Positions 5,536 to 13,205 of a stretch of DNA of 13,862 bases are shown here, piece by piece. Positions within the stretch are counted from its first letter, which is position 1. Each line of letters starts with the position of its first letter. The position numbers and the translations under genes are program-made. Source of the stretch: an uncultured Agathobaculum sp. (GTDB lineage: Bacteria; Bacillota; Clostridia; Oscillospirales; Butyricicoccaceae); NCBI GenBank assembly GCA_944380945.1, contig CALWJG010000026.1, positions 1-13,862 on the forward strand. The letters are read 5' to 3'. The notes under the pieces were generated by a model, which saw only the letters and a program-made list of their open reading frames with translations, was not told the DNA's origin and did not search any database.

Positions 5536-6372
5536 TCACGCCCGCGCGTGCGGGATGTTGATGGTGAGCGTCAGGCCGTCGTCGTTCTCCTGCTGCTCGA
5601 CCGTCGCGCCGACGCCCGCATCCACCATCACGCTGACCGCGCGGTTGAGCGTGTTGAGAAAAAAGCGCACGTCCTTGATCAGCCGCACCACCTTGCGCGG
5701 CTGGCCAGGCGCGGGCAGGGCGCGCGCATCCTGCTTGCGGCGGAGCAGCTGCTCGATGTACTGCTCGGACCGGCTGACGTTCAGATCGTTCTCGATGATA
5801 TACTTGGTCGCGTTGATGCGCTCCTCCTCCCCCTCCAGCCGGAGCAGGCAGCGCGCGTGCCGCTCGGTCAGCCCTGCGCTTCGGATGAGCTCCATGTTCT
5901 GCTGAGACAGGCGAAGCAGGCGCAGCTTGTTGGCGACCGCGGACTGGGTCTTGCCGACCTTGCGCGCGGCCTCCTCCTGCGTCAGCCCGTACTGGTCGAT
6001 CAGACGGCGGAAGCCGTAGGCCTCCTCGAAAAAGTCCAGGTCGCGGCGCTGCAAATTTTCGACCAGCGCGATGGCGGACGAATCCTGATTGTCCGCCGCG
6101 ATGACCAGACAGGGCACCTCGTTCAGCCCGGCCACGCGCGCCGCGCGCAGCCGCCGCTCCCCTGCCACCAGCTCATAGCCCCCGCCCGGCGCGCGGCGCA
6201 CGGTCAGCGGGTTGAGCACGCCGTACTGCCGGATGCTCTCCGCGAGCTGGGCGATGGCCTCGGGATCGAAATAGCGGCGCGGCTGGTTGGGGTTGCGCGA
6301 AATGTCGCTCACGCGCACGCGGCGCAGCGTGCGCTCCTCCCGCCCGGATACCAAAGACAAGACTGACATCAT
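5536..6372 (-). CDS. noc: Nucleoid occlusion protein Noc (ParB paralogue)
   Basis: With this start the protein has 278 residues. I chose it because AAAGGAGG lies 7 bases upstream of the ATG at 6372. A longer frame reaches 6477, but its extra 35 residues do not look conserved and would cover the promoter. Domains in order are GERRLRAAR (71-79, CTP-binding), ENLQRRDLDFFEEA (105-118), a helix-turn-helix (about 131-155) and a C-terminal dimerisation region. The residues that decide specificity between parS and the Noc site are Gln143, Lys149, Arg154 and Arg171. They match the Noc pattern (Q, K, K, R at ParB 173, 179, 184, 201) except for Arg in place of Lys. Family knowledge says Noc binds NBS sites and the membrane to block division over the nucleoid. 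The N-terminus is short (MMSVLSLVSG) and could be the membrane-binding helix. Confidence 0.85.
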   Translation of the reverse strand: MMSVLSLVSGREERTLRRVRVSDISRNPNQPRRYFDPEAIAQLAESIRQYGVLNPLTVRRAPGGGYELVAGERRLRAARVAGLNEVPCLVIAADNQDSSAIALVENLQRRDLDFFEEAYGFRRLIDQYGLTQEEAARKVGKTQSAVANKLRLLRLSQQNMELIRSAGLTERHARCLLRLEGEEERINATKYIIENDLNVSRSEQYIEQLLRRKQDARALPAPGQPRKVVRLIKDVRFFLNTLNRAVSVMVDAGVGATVEQQENDDGLTLTINIPHARA

Positions 6373-6379
6373 GTATGTT

Positions 6380-6387
6380 CCTCCTTT
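6380..6387 (-). promoter_or_regulatory. Ribosome binding site that fixes the noc start
   Basis: AAAGGAGG on the minus strand lies 7 bases before ATG at 6372. This near-perfect Shine-Dalgarno sequence favours the 278-residue product over the longer open frame. Confidence 0.85.
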
Positions 6388-6443
6388 GCACAGCCGGTTT
6401 GGATATATGCAGGGGTCCGGCTGCCGTGGTCTGTATCTCCCTC

Positions 6444-6477
6444 GGTAATAGATTACCATATTATTACATTTTGGCAA
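6444..6477 (-). promoter_or_regulatory. Probable noc promoter with a palindrome over the -10
   Basis: On the minus strand TTGCCA (6472-6477) and TAATCT (6450-6455) are 16 bases apart, with TGG just before the -10. A perfect 14-bp palindrome, GGTAAT-AG-ATTACC (6444-6457), covers the -10. It could be an operator. The promoter is supported only by consensus and by the position between the rsmG terminator and the noc ribosome binding site. Confidence 0.45.
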
Positions 6478-6562
6478 GCAAAATCGACCGCAAAAACAGC
6501 CTGATTCGACTTTGGTCAGTCATTTCCAACGAAAAAACACACATTTCCTCCTATTTTCGGAC

Positions 6563-6597
6563 AAAAAATACCCTCTGTATTTTGCATACAGAGGGTA
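6563..6597 (-). terminator. mnmG-rsmG operon terminator
   Basis: A perfect 12-bp stem (6569-6580 and 6586-6597) with a 5-base loop is followed on the minus strand by TTTTTT (complement of 6563-6568). It lies 20 bases past the rsmG stop. It is a textbook intrinsic terminator, so noc needs its own promoter. Confidence 0.93.
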
Positions 6598-6617
6598 ATA
6601 AAATGCAGCAAATACGC

Positions 6618-7322
6618 TCACAGCGGCGCGGACTGGATCTTTTTGAACCGCCGCGGGTACTGCGCCGGCGTATCCGCTTCTTTGGGGATGCGCACCAGCG
6701 CGCGCGCGACCCCGTCGTGCGGCACGGTGTAGGACAGCGTCTGCGCCGCTCCCCCGCCGAGCACCGCGCAGGCGTGCGCCGCGGCCGCGACCTCGTCCGC
6801 GCAGTCCGCGGCCTTCATCGCGAGGAAGCAGCCGCCCACCCTGACCATGGGCAGGGACAGCTCGGCCAGCACGCGCAGCTCGGCCACCGCGCGGGACACC
6901 GCGCAGTCGAACGCGGCGCGGTTGTCTTTTGCGAAGTCCTCCGCGCGGGCGTGGACGGCCGTGCAGTTGGAAAGCCCGAGCGCCGCGATCACATCGCTTA
7001 AAAAGTCGATGCGCTTGCGCTGCGCGTCCAGCAGCGTAAATTCGGTCTGCGGGCAGAGCACCGCGAGCGGCAGGCCGGGAAAGCCCGCGCCCGTGCCCAC
7101 GTCCAGCACGCGGCCGCCCGGCTGCAGCTGGGGCGCGAGCGCCGCGCAGTCGAGAAAATGGCGCGTGACGACCTCGCGGGGGTCGGTGACCGCGGTCAGG
7201 TTCATCACCTTATTTTTTTCGAGCAGCAGGGCGGAAAAGCGCAGCAGATCATCCACAGCCTGTGGAGAAGCCGAAAGCCCGAGCTGTTCCAGCCCGGTTT
7301 CGAGCAGTTCGCGTTCGGTCAT
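6618..7322 (-). CDS. rsmG: 16S rRNA (guanine-527 N7)-methyltransferase RsmG
   Basis: This 234-residue SAM-dependent enzyme methylates G527 of 16S rRNA. Loss of this activity gives low-level streptomycin resistance in other bacteria. Visible signatures are NKVMNLTAVTD (37-47), RHFLDC (54-59), the SAM motif DVGTGAGFPG (74-83), LLDAQRKR (97-104), SRAVAEL (143-149) and FLAMK (166-170). Length is normal. The ATG overlaps the mnmG stop (ATGA), so the two are translationally coupled, as in many bacteria where rsmG was named gidB. A 15-bp palindrome, TCCACAG-C-CTGTGGA (7252-7266), lies within the coding region near the start. Confidence 0.97.
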   Translation of the reverse strand: MTERELLETGLEQLGLSASPQAVDDLLRFSALLLEKNKVMNLTAVTDPREVVTRHFLDCAALAPQLQPGGRVLDVGTGAGFPGLPLAVLCPQTEFTLLDAQRKRIDFLSDVIAALGLSNCTAVHARAEDFAKDNRAAFDCAVSRAVAELRVLAELSLPMVRVGGCFLAMKAADCADEVAAAAHACAVLGGGAAQTLSYTVPHDGVARALVRIPKEADTPAQYPRRFKKIQSAPL

Positions 7323-9205
7323 GTCCTCTCCCCCTTCCAGCGGGTCTCCATGAAGATCATCAGCGCGGTGATGTCCGCGGGCGACACGCCCGAGATGCGC
7401 GCCGCCTGCCCGAAGTTGAGCGGTTTGACCGCGTTCAGCTTCTGCCGCGCCTCGAGCCGCAGCGAGTCGATCGCGCTGTAATCCAGATCGGGCGGCAGCG
7501 GGCGCGACTGCAGCTTGCGGTACTGCTCGACGTCCTTCTGCTGGCGCTCGATATAGCCCGCGTACTTGACGCGGATCTCGACCTGCTCGCGGATGACCGC
7601 GGGCAGCGCGGGCCGTTCGGGGTCAAAGGCCGCGAGGTCGGCATAGCCCAGCTCGGGACGGCGCAGCAGGTCGATCAGCTTGCAGCCCGCGCGCACGGGC
7701 GCGCTGTTTTTGCCCGCGAGGAAGCCGTTGAGCCGGTCGGAGGGCGCGACGCCCACCGCCGCCACGCGGTCGATCTCGCGCTGCACGGCCTCGTACTTGC
7801 GGCGCACCCTTTCCCCGCGCTCGGGCGGGTTGAGCCCGATGCGCACGCCGATCGGCACCAGACGCTCGTCCGCATTGTCCTGCCGCAGCAGCAGGCGGTA
7901 TTCCGAGCGCGAGGTCATCATGCGGTAGGGCTCGCTCGTGCCGCGGGTCACGAGATCGTCGATCAGCGTGCCGATGTAGCCGTCCGCGCGGTCGAGGATG
8001 AGCGGCTCCTCCCCCTTGAGCTGCAGGGCCGCGTTCACGCCCGCAACCAGACCCTGCGCCGCGGCCTCCTCATAGCCGGACGAGCCGCAGAACTGGCCGG
8101 CGCCGTACAGGCCGCGCACCTTTTTGGTCTCGAGCGTGGGGCGCAGCTCGAGCGGATCGACGCAGTCGTACTCGATCGCATAGGCCGGCCGCATGACCTC
8201 GGCGTGCTCTAAGCCCTTGACCGTGTGCAGCATGTCCAGCTGCACGTCAAACGGCATGGAGGAGGAAAAGCCCTGCACATAGATCTCCTCGGTGTCCAGC
8301 CCCATGGGCTCGAGGAACAGCTGGTGCCGCGGCTTGTCCGCAAAGCGCACCACCTTGTCCTCGATGGACGGGCAGTAGCGCGGCCCCACGCCGTCGATCC
8401 GGCCGCCGAACAGCGGCGAGCGGTCGAGGTTGGCGCGGATCAGGTCGTGGGTCTGGGCGGTCGTATAGGTCAAAAAGCACACCGCGCGGTTTTCGGGCGG
8501 CTTTTCGGTCTCGAACGAGAACGGGATGATCTCCTCCTCGCCCTGCTGCACCTCGAGGCCGGAAAAGTCGATCGAGCGGCGGTGGATGCGCGGCGGCGTG
8601 CCGGTCTTGAAGCGCTGCAGGCGCAGGCCGAGGCTGCGCAGCGAATCGGTCAGCGGCCCCGCCGCTGCCATGCCGTCCGGACCGCTCTCACGCGTGTAGT
8701 CGCCGATGATGATGCGCCCACCGAGGAAGGTGCCCGAGGCGACGATGACCGCCTTCGCCGGGTGGCGCGCGCCGATCGCGGTCACGACCGCGGACACCGC
8801 GCCGTTTTCCGCCTCGACGGCCACGACCTCGTCCTGCATGAGCCGCAGGTTTTCCTGCCGCTCGAGCGCGTGCTTCATATAGGTGCGGTAGCGGACGCGG
8901 TCGGCCTGCGCGCGCAGCGAGTGCACGGCCGGCCCCTTGCCGCGGTTGAGCATGCGGTACTGGATGCACGCCGCGTCCGCGGCGCGCGCCATCTCGCCGC
9001 CCAGCGCGTCGATCTCGCGCACCAGATGGCCCTTGGCCGTGCCGCCGATCGCGGGGTTGCAGGGCATGTTGCCCACCGCGTCCAGATTGATGGTAAAGCA
9101 GGCGGTGTGCATGCCGAGCCGCGCGGCAGCCAGCGCGGCTTCAATGCCCGCGTGGCCCGCGCCGATCACGACAACGTCAAACCCCTCTGCCGGAAAGGTG
9201 CTCAT
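7319..9205 (-). CDS. mnmG: tRNA uridine-5-carboxymethylaminomethyl modification enzyme MnmG
   Basis: This 628-residue FAD protein works with MnmE to build the cmnm5 group on the wobble uridine (U34) of several tRNAs. The FAD fold GAGHAG is at 15-20, CNPAIGGTAKGH at 49-60, KTGTPPRI at 200-207 and GPRYCPSIEDK at 274-284. The last includes Cys278, equivalent to the important Cys277 of E. coli. GSSGYEEAAAQG is at 374-385, and SRSEYRLLLRQDNAD at 432-446 lies in the C-terminal half, which includes the tRNA and MnmE-binding region. A GGGAGGAGGG ribosome binding site precedes the ATG. The gene is separated from mnmE by a 267-bp AT-rich gap but coupled to rsmG downstream. Confidence 0.98.
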   Translation of the reverse strand: MSTFPAEGFDVVVIGAGHAGIEAALAAARLGMHTACFTINLDAVGNMPCNPAIGGTAKGHLVREIDALGGEMARAADAACIQYRMLNRGKGPAVHSLRAQADRVRYRTYMKHALERQENLRLMQDEVVAVEAENGAVSAVVTAIGARHPAKAVIVASGTFLGGRIIIGDYTRESGPDGMAAAGPLTDSLRSLGLRLQRFKTGTPPRIHRRSIDFSGLEVQQGEEEIIPFSFETEKPPENRAVCFLTYTTAQTHDLIRANLDRSPLFGGRIDGVGPRYCPSIEDKVVRFADKPRHQLFLEPMGLDTEEIYVQGFSSSMPFDVQLDMLHTVKGLEHAEVMRPAYAIEYDCVDPLELRPTLETKKVRGLYGAGQFCGSSGYEEAAAQGLVAGVNAALQLKGEEPLILDRADGYIGTLIDDLVTRGTSEPYRMMTSRSEYRLLLRQDNADERLVPIGVRIGLNPPERGERVRRKYEAVQREIDRVAAVGVAPSDRLNGFLAGKNSAPVRAGCKLIDLLRRPELGYADLAAFDPERPALPAVIREQVEIRVKYAGYIERQQKDVEQYRKLQSRPLPPDLDYSAIDSLRLEARQKLNAVKPLNFGQAARISGVSPADITALMIFMETRWKGERT

Positions 9206-9472
9206 GCGCGTCCCTCCTCCCTCTTAAAAAAAAGTGTGCATTTTTTGTCGAAATTGATATTGACATCGCTTGAATTGTGCATACCTGTTGATAACTCTGT
9301 GTAAACTTTGGATAAGTTGACCGTTTTGAATAAAGAATCGAATACGAACTGTATAATCATATACATATATTTCGAAAAGTAGTCGATTTTCGCAAAAGCG
9401 AAGGGCCGCTGCGCGCGGCAGGCGGCCCTTTTCCACAAACTGTGCACAGCGCCCGCACAGGCGCGCGGCGCG
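9206..9472 (-). other. AT-rich mnmE-mnmG intergenic region with DnaA-box-like sites
   Basis: This 267-bp gap contains no convincing gene. It is sharply more AT-rich than its surroundings at 9230-9400. Sequences one base from the DnaA box TGTGGATAA (or its complement) are TGTTGATAA at 9286-9294, TTTGGATAA at 9307-9315 (same orientation, 21 bp apart) and TTTTCCACA at 9429-9437. It must contain the mnmG promoter. On the minus strand TTTACA, 16 bases and TATGCA near 9275-9302 is a possible but weak match that would overlap the first DnaA-like box. Small hairpins CGAAAA/TTTTCG and CGC-AAAA-GCG lie near 9373-9400. Confidence 0.5.
9401..9430 (-). terminator. mnmE terminator
   Basis: A 9-bp perfect stem, AAGGGCCGC/GCGGCCCTT (9401-9409 and 9422-9430), is extended inside by TGC/GCA. 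It lies 42 bases past the mnmE stop. The following minus-strand sequence CGCTTTTGCG gives only a short T run, so it may be weak. On the plus strand it is followed by TTCC. Confidence 0.55.
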
Positions 9473-10834
9473 CTATTTGCCGACGCAGAAATCGCTGAAA
9501 ATGCGCGACACCACGGCGTCGGTCACGGTCTCGCCCGTGATCTCACCCAGGGCGGCGATGGCGCCCTCGGCGTCCATGACGACCGCATCCGGCGTCATGC
9601 CGGACTGCGCGGCGTAGAGCGCGGCTTCGCACCGCTCGGCAGCGCGCGCGAGCGCGGCGGCCTGACGGGCGTTGGTGATCAGCGCGCCGTCGAACGCGCC
9701 GTCCCCCAGCCCGATCGTGCGCGGGATGAGATCGAGCAGCCGGTCCATGCCCTCGCCCGTTTTGGCGGACAGGGGCACGATGTGCAGGAAGTGCTTTTTG
9801 AGCAGCTTTTCATCCAGCTGCTGCGGCAGGTCGACCTTGTTGACGACCGCGATCGCGCGGTGGCCCGCGGCGCGCGCGAGCACGAGCAGGTCTTCCTCCC
9901 CTGCCGGCTGCGAGCCGTCGAACACCGCGAGGATGAGCGAGGAGGCGGACGCCTCGGCCAGCGCGCGGTCGATGCCCGCCTGCTCAATGGGGTCGTTGGT
10001 GTCCCGCAGGCCGGCGGTATCGGTCACGCGGAGCAGCAGCTGCCCGACCTTGACGTTTTCCTCGATCAGGTCGCGCGTCGTGCCCGGGATGTCGGTCACG
10101 ATCGCGCGCTCGCGGCCCAAAAGCGCGTTGAGCAGCGTGGACTTGCCGGCGTTCGGCCGGCCCAAAATGACGCAGGGCACGCCCTCGCGCAGGATGCGGC
10201 CGCGCTCATAGCTCTCGGCCATGGCGTACAGCCGGCTGGTCGTGCGGTGGAGCAGCGCGGCGGCGTCCTCAAACAGCACGGGGTCGATGTCCTCATCCGG
10301 GAAGTCGACGACCGCGTGGAAGTGCGCCACCATGCCGATCAGGTCCTCGCGCATCTGCCGCACGGGCGAACCCACCGCGCCCATCACCTGCGCCGCGGCG
10401 TTCTGCGCGGCCTCGGCGGTGCGGGCGGTGATCAGGTCGTGCACGGCTTCGGCCTCGGCGAGGCCGAGCTTGCCGTTCAAAAAGGCGCGGCGGGTGAACT
10501 CCCCCGCCTCCGCCTGGCGCACACCCTGCGCGAACAGCGCGTCCAGCGCAAGGGTGAGCACCGCGGTCGAGCCATGGCACTGCAGCTCGGCCATGGGCTC
10601 GCCGGTATAGGTATGCGGCGCGTGGAACGCGACCGCGTAGCAGCTGTCGATCAGCCTGCCTGTTTGATCGCGCAGCGTGCCGAACATCAGCTTCTGTCCG
10701 GGCGCGTCGGTCATGCGCACGCCGCTTTTGGTCTGAAAGACCGCGGCGACGGCCTCGATGGCGCGCTCGCCCGAAACCCGGATCAGACCGATCGGCCCGC
10801 CTGCGGAAGAGACAGCGGCAATCGTATCATTCAT
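9473..10834 (-). CDS. mnmE: tRNA modification GTPase MnmE
   Basis: This 453-residue protein is the partner of MnmG in U34 modification. The N-terminal formyl-tetrahydrofolate-binding domain is about residues 1-118, and the helical domain is split around the G domain. G-domain motifs are G1 GRPNAGKS (225-232), the GTTRD loop (251-255), G3 DTAG (272-275) and G4 NKVD (332-335). The C-terminus ends in CVGK, the conserved C(I/L/V)GK motif with catalytic Cys450. The length is normal and no key residue is missing. GGGAGG lies 10 bases before the ATG, and jag ends 20 bases upstream, so it belongs to the rnpA-yidD-yidC-jag transcript. Confidence 0.98.
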   Translation of the reverse strand: MNDTIAAVSSAGGPIGLIRVSGERAIEAVAAVFQTKSGVRMTDAPGQKLMFGTLRDQTGRLIDSCYAVAFHAPHTYTGEPMAELQCHGSTAVLTLALDALFAQGVRQAEAGEFTRRAFLNGKLGLAEAEAVHDLITARTAEAAQNAAAQVMGAVGSPVRQMREDLIGMVAHFHAVVDFPDEDIDPVLFEDAAALLHRTTSRLYAMAESYERGRILREGVPCVILGRPNAGKSTLLNALLGRERAIVTDIPGTTRDLIEENVKVGQLLLRVTDTAGLRDTNDPIEQAGIDRALAEASASSLILAVFDGSQPAGEEDLLVLARAAGHRAIAVVNKVDLPQQLDEKLLKKHFLHIVPLSAKTGEGMDRLLDLIPRTIGLGDGAFDGALITNARQAAALARAAERCEAALYAAQSGMTPDAVVMDAEGAIAALGEITGETVTDAVVSRIFSDFCVGK

Positions 10835-10854
10835 TCCGAGCAGCCCTCCCGCGG

Positions 10855-11880
10855 TCAGTGATGCGAGCGGTAGCTGCTGTCCGGCGCGATGACGACGCGC
10901 CGGCCGGGCTCGGTGCCGGTGGAATAGGTGGTGACGCCGTTAAAATCCTGCAGCGCAGCGTGGATGATGCGGCGCTCGTAGGGGTTCATGGGCTCGAGCG
11001 TCATCGAGCGGTGGGACTTGACCACCTTCATCGCCATTTTGCGCGCCAGACGCTCCAGGCTCTCCGCGCGCTTCTCGCGGTAGTTCTCGGTGTTGACCGA
11101 CAGGCGGACGTGCTCGTCCAGCCCGTTGTTGAGCACGAGCGAGCCGAGGTACTGGATCGCGTCCAGCGTATCGCCGCGGCGGCCGATGATCGGGCCCATG
11201 TCCGGGCCGGAGATCTCGAGCCGCAGCTGGTCGCACTCGACCTGCGGCAGGGTCTTGACCTCGCCCTCAACGCCCATCTTCTCGAGCAGGCCGGTGATGA
11301 AATCGGTCGCCAGCTGCTCGGCCTTCTTCATGCCCTCCTCGGAAACCGGGATGAGCTCGCGCTCCTTGGGCACGGACGGGGTGATCGGGCGCTCCTCGCG
11401 CGGACGGCGCTCGCGGCGGCCGCCGCGCTCCCGGCGCGGACGCTCGCGGCGGGGCGGGCGCTCGATCTCGAGCTTTTCGGGCACGAAATCCGGTGGCGCG
11501 GCCTTGACCAGACGCGGGGTGTCGTCCTCATCCGTGATGGACAGCTTTTGCGGCTTTTCCGCGGGCTTGTCCTTTTTGGGCGCGGGGCGCTCGCGCTTTT
11601 CCGAACGCTCGGCGCGCTTTTTCTCCGGCTTTTCCTGCGCGGGGCGCGCCGCCTCGGCGGGACGCTCCTTTTTCTCCGGCTTTGCCGGCTCGGGCGCCAG
11701 ATCGGGCGCTTCATAGGTCACGCGCACGCGCGCGGGCGTCGAGCCGATGCCGAGAAAGCCCTTTCTGCCGTTGTCGATCACTTCGACAGACACATCGTCG
11801 CGGTCCAGACCCAGCTGCTTGAGGGCGTTCTGGATCGCCTCGTCACGGGTGCTGCCGGTGGCTTCTAAAAACTTCTGCAT
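10855..11880 (-). CDS. jag: RNA-binding protein Jag / KhpB (KH and R3H domains)
   Basis: This protein binds RNA and in other Firmicutes acts with KhpA in cell-shape and division control. It is encoded next to yidC. The 341 residues contain the Jag-N domain (1-57, with GRKGFLGIGS), a long low-complexity linker rich in Lys, Arg, Glu and Pro (about 58-170), a KH domain with the GxxG loop IIGRRGD (231-237), and an R3H domain (about 278-334, containing NPYERRIIH). Bacillus Jag has about 208 residues; the extra length here is in the charged linker. The ATG is 5 bases after the yidC stop, and the ribosome binding site is inside the yidC end. Confidence 0.95.
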   Translation of the reverse strand: MQKFLEATGSTRDEAIQNALKQLGLDRDDVSVEVIDNGRKGFLGIGSTPARVRVTYEAPDLAPEPAKPEKKERPAEAARPAQEKPEKKRAERSEKRERPAPKKDKPAEKPQKLSITDEDDTPRLVKAAPPDFVPEKLEIERPPRRERPRRERGGRRERRPREERPITPSVPKERELIPVSEEGMKKAEQLATDFITGLLEKMGVEGEVKTLPQVECDQLRLEISGPDMGPIIGRRGDTLDAIQYLGSLVLNNGLDEHVRLSVNTENYREKRAESLERLARKMAMKVVKSHRSMTLEPMNPYERRIIHAALQDFNGVTTYSTGTEPGRRVVIAPDSSYRSHH

Positions 11881-11885
11881 AACGT

Positions 11886-12908
11886 TTACTTAGCCCCCTT
11901 CTTTTTCTTTGCGGCCTTGGCCTTGCCGGCCTCGGAGGCCGCCGCTGCCGCACGCGCGCGTTCCGCCTGCTCGATCTGGGCGGCCTTGTGCGCGGCGCGC
12001 TTGGCTTCCTTGTCCGCCTCGATGCGGGCGGTCTCCTCCGCTTCGGTGCGGTCCATCTTGCCGCCGATCAGCTTGGTCAGCACAACCTCCTGCAGGCAGG
12101 TGAACAGGTTGTTGAAGATCCAGTAAATGCCGATCGAACCCGGCAGGATGAAGCCGAAGTACAGCGACATCAGCGGGGTGATGATATACAGCGTGCGCAT
12201 CTGCTTCATCGCGGCGTCGTTGCCGCGGCCGCGCTGCATCCGCTGCATGATATAGCTGGACAGGAACGCGGTCGCGCCCGACAGGATCGGGATGAGCCAG
12301 ATGATGCTCGGGTGCGTGAAAGACGGGGTCTCCGCCAGATTGAGGCCGAGGAAGCTGAAGTCGATGTTGAGCAGCTCGCCGTTGCCGTTCGTGATCGCGG
12401 TGACCGCATCCGGCCATGCGCCGCCGTTTTCGGCGTACATCTGGCCGAGCTTGTCCGCGATCTGGATCTGGCCGGTGTAGTTGAGCGTGTTGGGGTCGAC
12501 GCCGACCAGCTCAGCGAGCTTCTGGAGCGTCGTATCGCCGAAGCCGAGCATGAATTTGAGCGGCTGCTGCACCGCATAGTACAGGCCGAACATGACCGGC
12601 AGGGGGATGAACTGCGGCAGGCAGCCCGACATCGGGCTGACGCCGTGGCGCTCGTACAGCTTCTGCATCTCCTCGTTGAGCTTCATGCGGTTGTTCGCAT
12701 AGCGCTTCTGGAGCTGCTGCAGCTCGGCGTTGAGCGCGCTCATCTTGAGCATGCTCTTTTTGCTCTTGATGGTAAGCGGCAGGATGATCAGCTTGACCGC
12801 CAGAGCGAACAGGATGACCGCCAGGCCGTAAGAGCCGACGAGCTTGTAGATTGCCAGCAGGATCAGGCCGAGCGGCCTGACGATGACAATACCGAATATT
12901 TCTCCCAT
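11886..12908 (-). CDS. yidC: Membrane protein insertase YidC (Oxa1 family)
   Basis: This 340-residue integral membrane insertase helps Sec-dependent and Sec-independent proteins into the membrane. It has hydrophobic segments at about 5-22, 25-46, 97-117, 200-220 and 240-275. The cytoplasmic coiled-coil hairpin is at about 55-95, and the C-terminal tail is long and basic (286-340, ending KAAKKKKGAK), of the type that contacts ribosomes. The usual groove arginine before the ILPLTIK stretch is replaced by Lys39 (AVKLIILPLTIK), a conservative change. The N-terminus shows no lipobox cysteine, unlike SpoIIIJ. The region between the second and third helices (about 120-200) is an inserted loop. GGAGG lies 5 bases before the ATG. 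Confidence 0.95.
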   Translation of the reverse strand: MGEIFGIVIVRPLGLILLAIYKLVGSYGLAVILFALAVKLIILPLTIKSKKSMLKMSALNAELQQLQKRYANNRMKLNEEMQKLYERHGVSPMSGCLPQFIPLPVMFGLYYAVQQPLKFMLGFGDTTLQKLAELVGVDPNTLNYTGQIQIADKLGQMYAENGGAWPDAVTAITNGNGELLNIDFSFLGLNLAETPSFTHPSIIWLIPILSGATAFLSSYIMQRMQRGRGNDAAMKQMRTLYIITPLMSLYFGFILPGSIGIYWIFNNLFTCLQEVVLTKLIGGKMDRTEAEETARIEADKEAKRAAHKAAQIEQAERARAAAAASEAGKAKAAKKKKGAK

Positions 12909-12954
12909 AATATCCTCCGTTGGGTTGGTTTTCCTTGGTCGCAGGGGATGAAAA

Positions 12955-12976
12955 GCGCCGCCATGGGGCGGTTTGC
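12955..12976 (-). terminator. Weak hairpin with T run between yidD and yidC (possible attenuator)
   Basis: In the 84-bp gap between the yidD stop and the yidC start the minus strand reads CCGCC-CCAT-GGCGG followed by CGCTTTTC. This is a short GC stem with four T residues. It might lower expression of the downstream genes relative to rnpA and yidD, or be chance. Confidence 0.25.
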
Positions 12977-12992
12977 GCGCGGCCCTCCCGTA

Positions 12993-13205
12993 TTACGGCA
13001 CGGGATCGTAGGGATCGTGCTTGGAAAAGGGATGGCAGCGGCAGATGCGCTTGAGCGCCAGCCAGCCGCCCTTGAGCGCGCCGTATTTCTCGATGGCCTC
13101 GATCGCATACTGCGAGCAGGTCGGGATATACCGGCAGCAGGGGGGACGGGCAGGCGAAATATACCGGCGGTAAAATCGGATCGCCGCCAGCATGAGCCGC
13201 TTCAT
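12993..13205 (-). CDS. yidD: Membrane protein insertion efficiency factor YidD
   Basis: This is a 70-residue small, basic, membrane-associated protein. Family knowledge links it to the efficiency of YidC-dependent insertion. It contains the conserved cysteine-rich core C-R-Y-I-P-T-C-S-Q-Y (24-33), the IEAIEKYG helix (35-42) and KRICRCHPF (52-60). Its ATG overlaps the rnpA stop by four bases (ATGA), so the two are coupled. It is complete for the family. Confidence 0.96.
   Translation of the reverse strand: MKRLMLAAIRFYRRYISPARPPCCRYIPTCSQYAIEAIEKYGALKGGWLALKRICRCHPFSKHDPYDPVP

Noticed and set aside
6373..6477. Thirty-five-codon N-terminal extension of noc
   Set aside because: It lacks a good ribosome binding site, covers the likely promoter and palindrome, and shows no Noc-like sequence. 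The AAAGGAGG site favours the start at 6372.
9202..9447. Minus-strand frame in the mnmE-mnmG gap
   Set aside because: It is AT-rich, overlaps the mnmG start and the mnmE terminator, lacks a ribosome binding site and has no known motifs.
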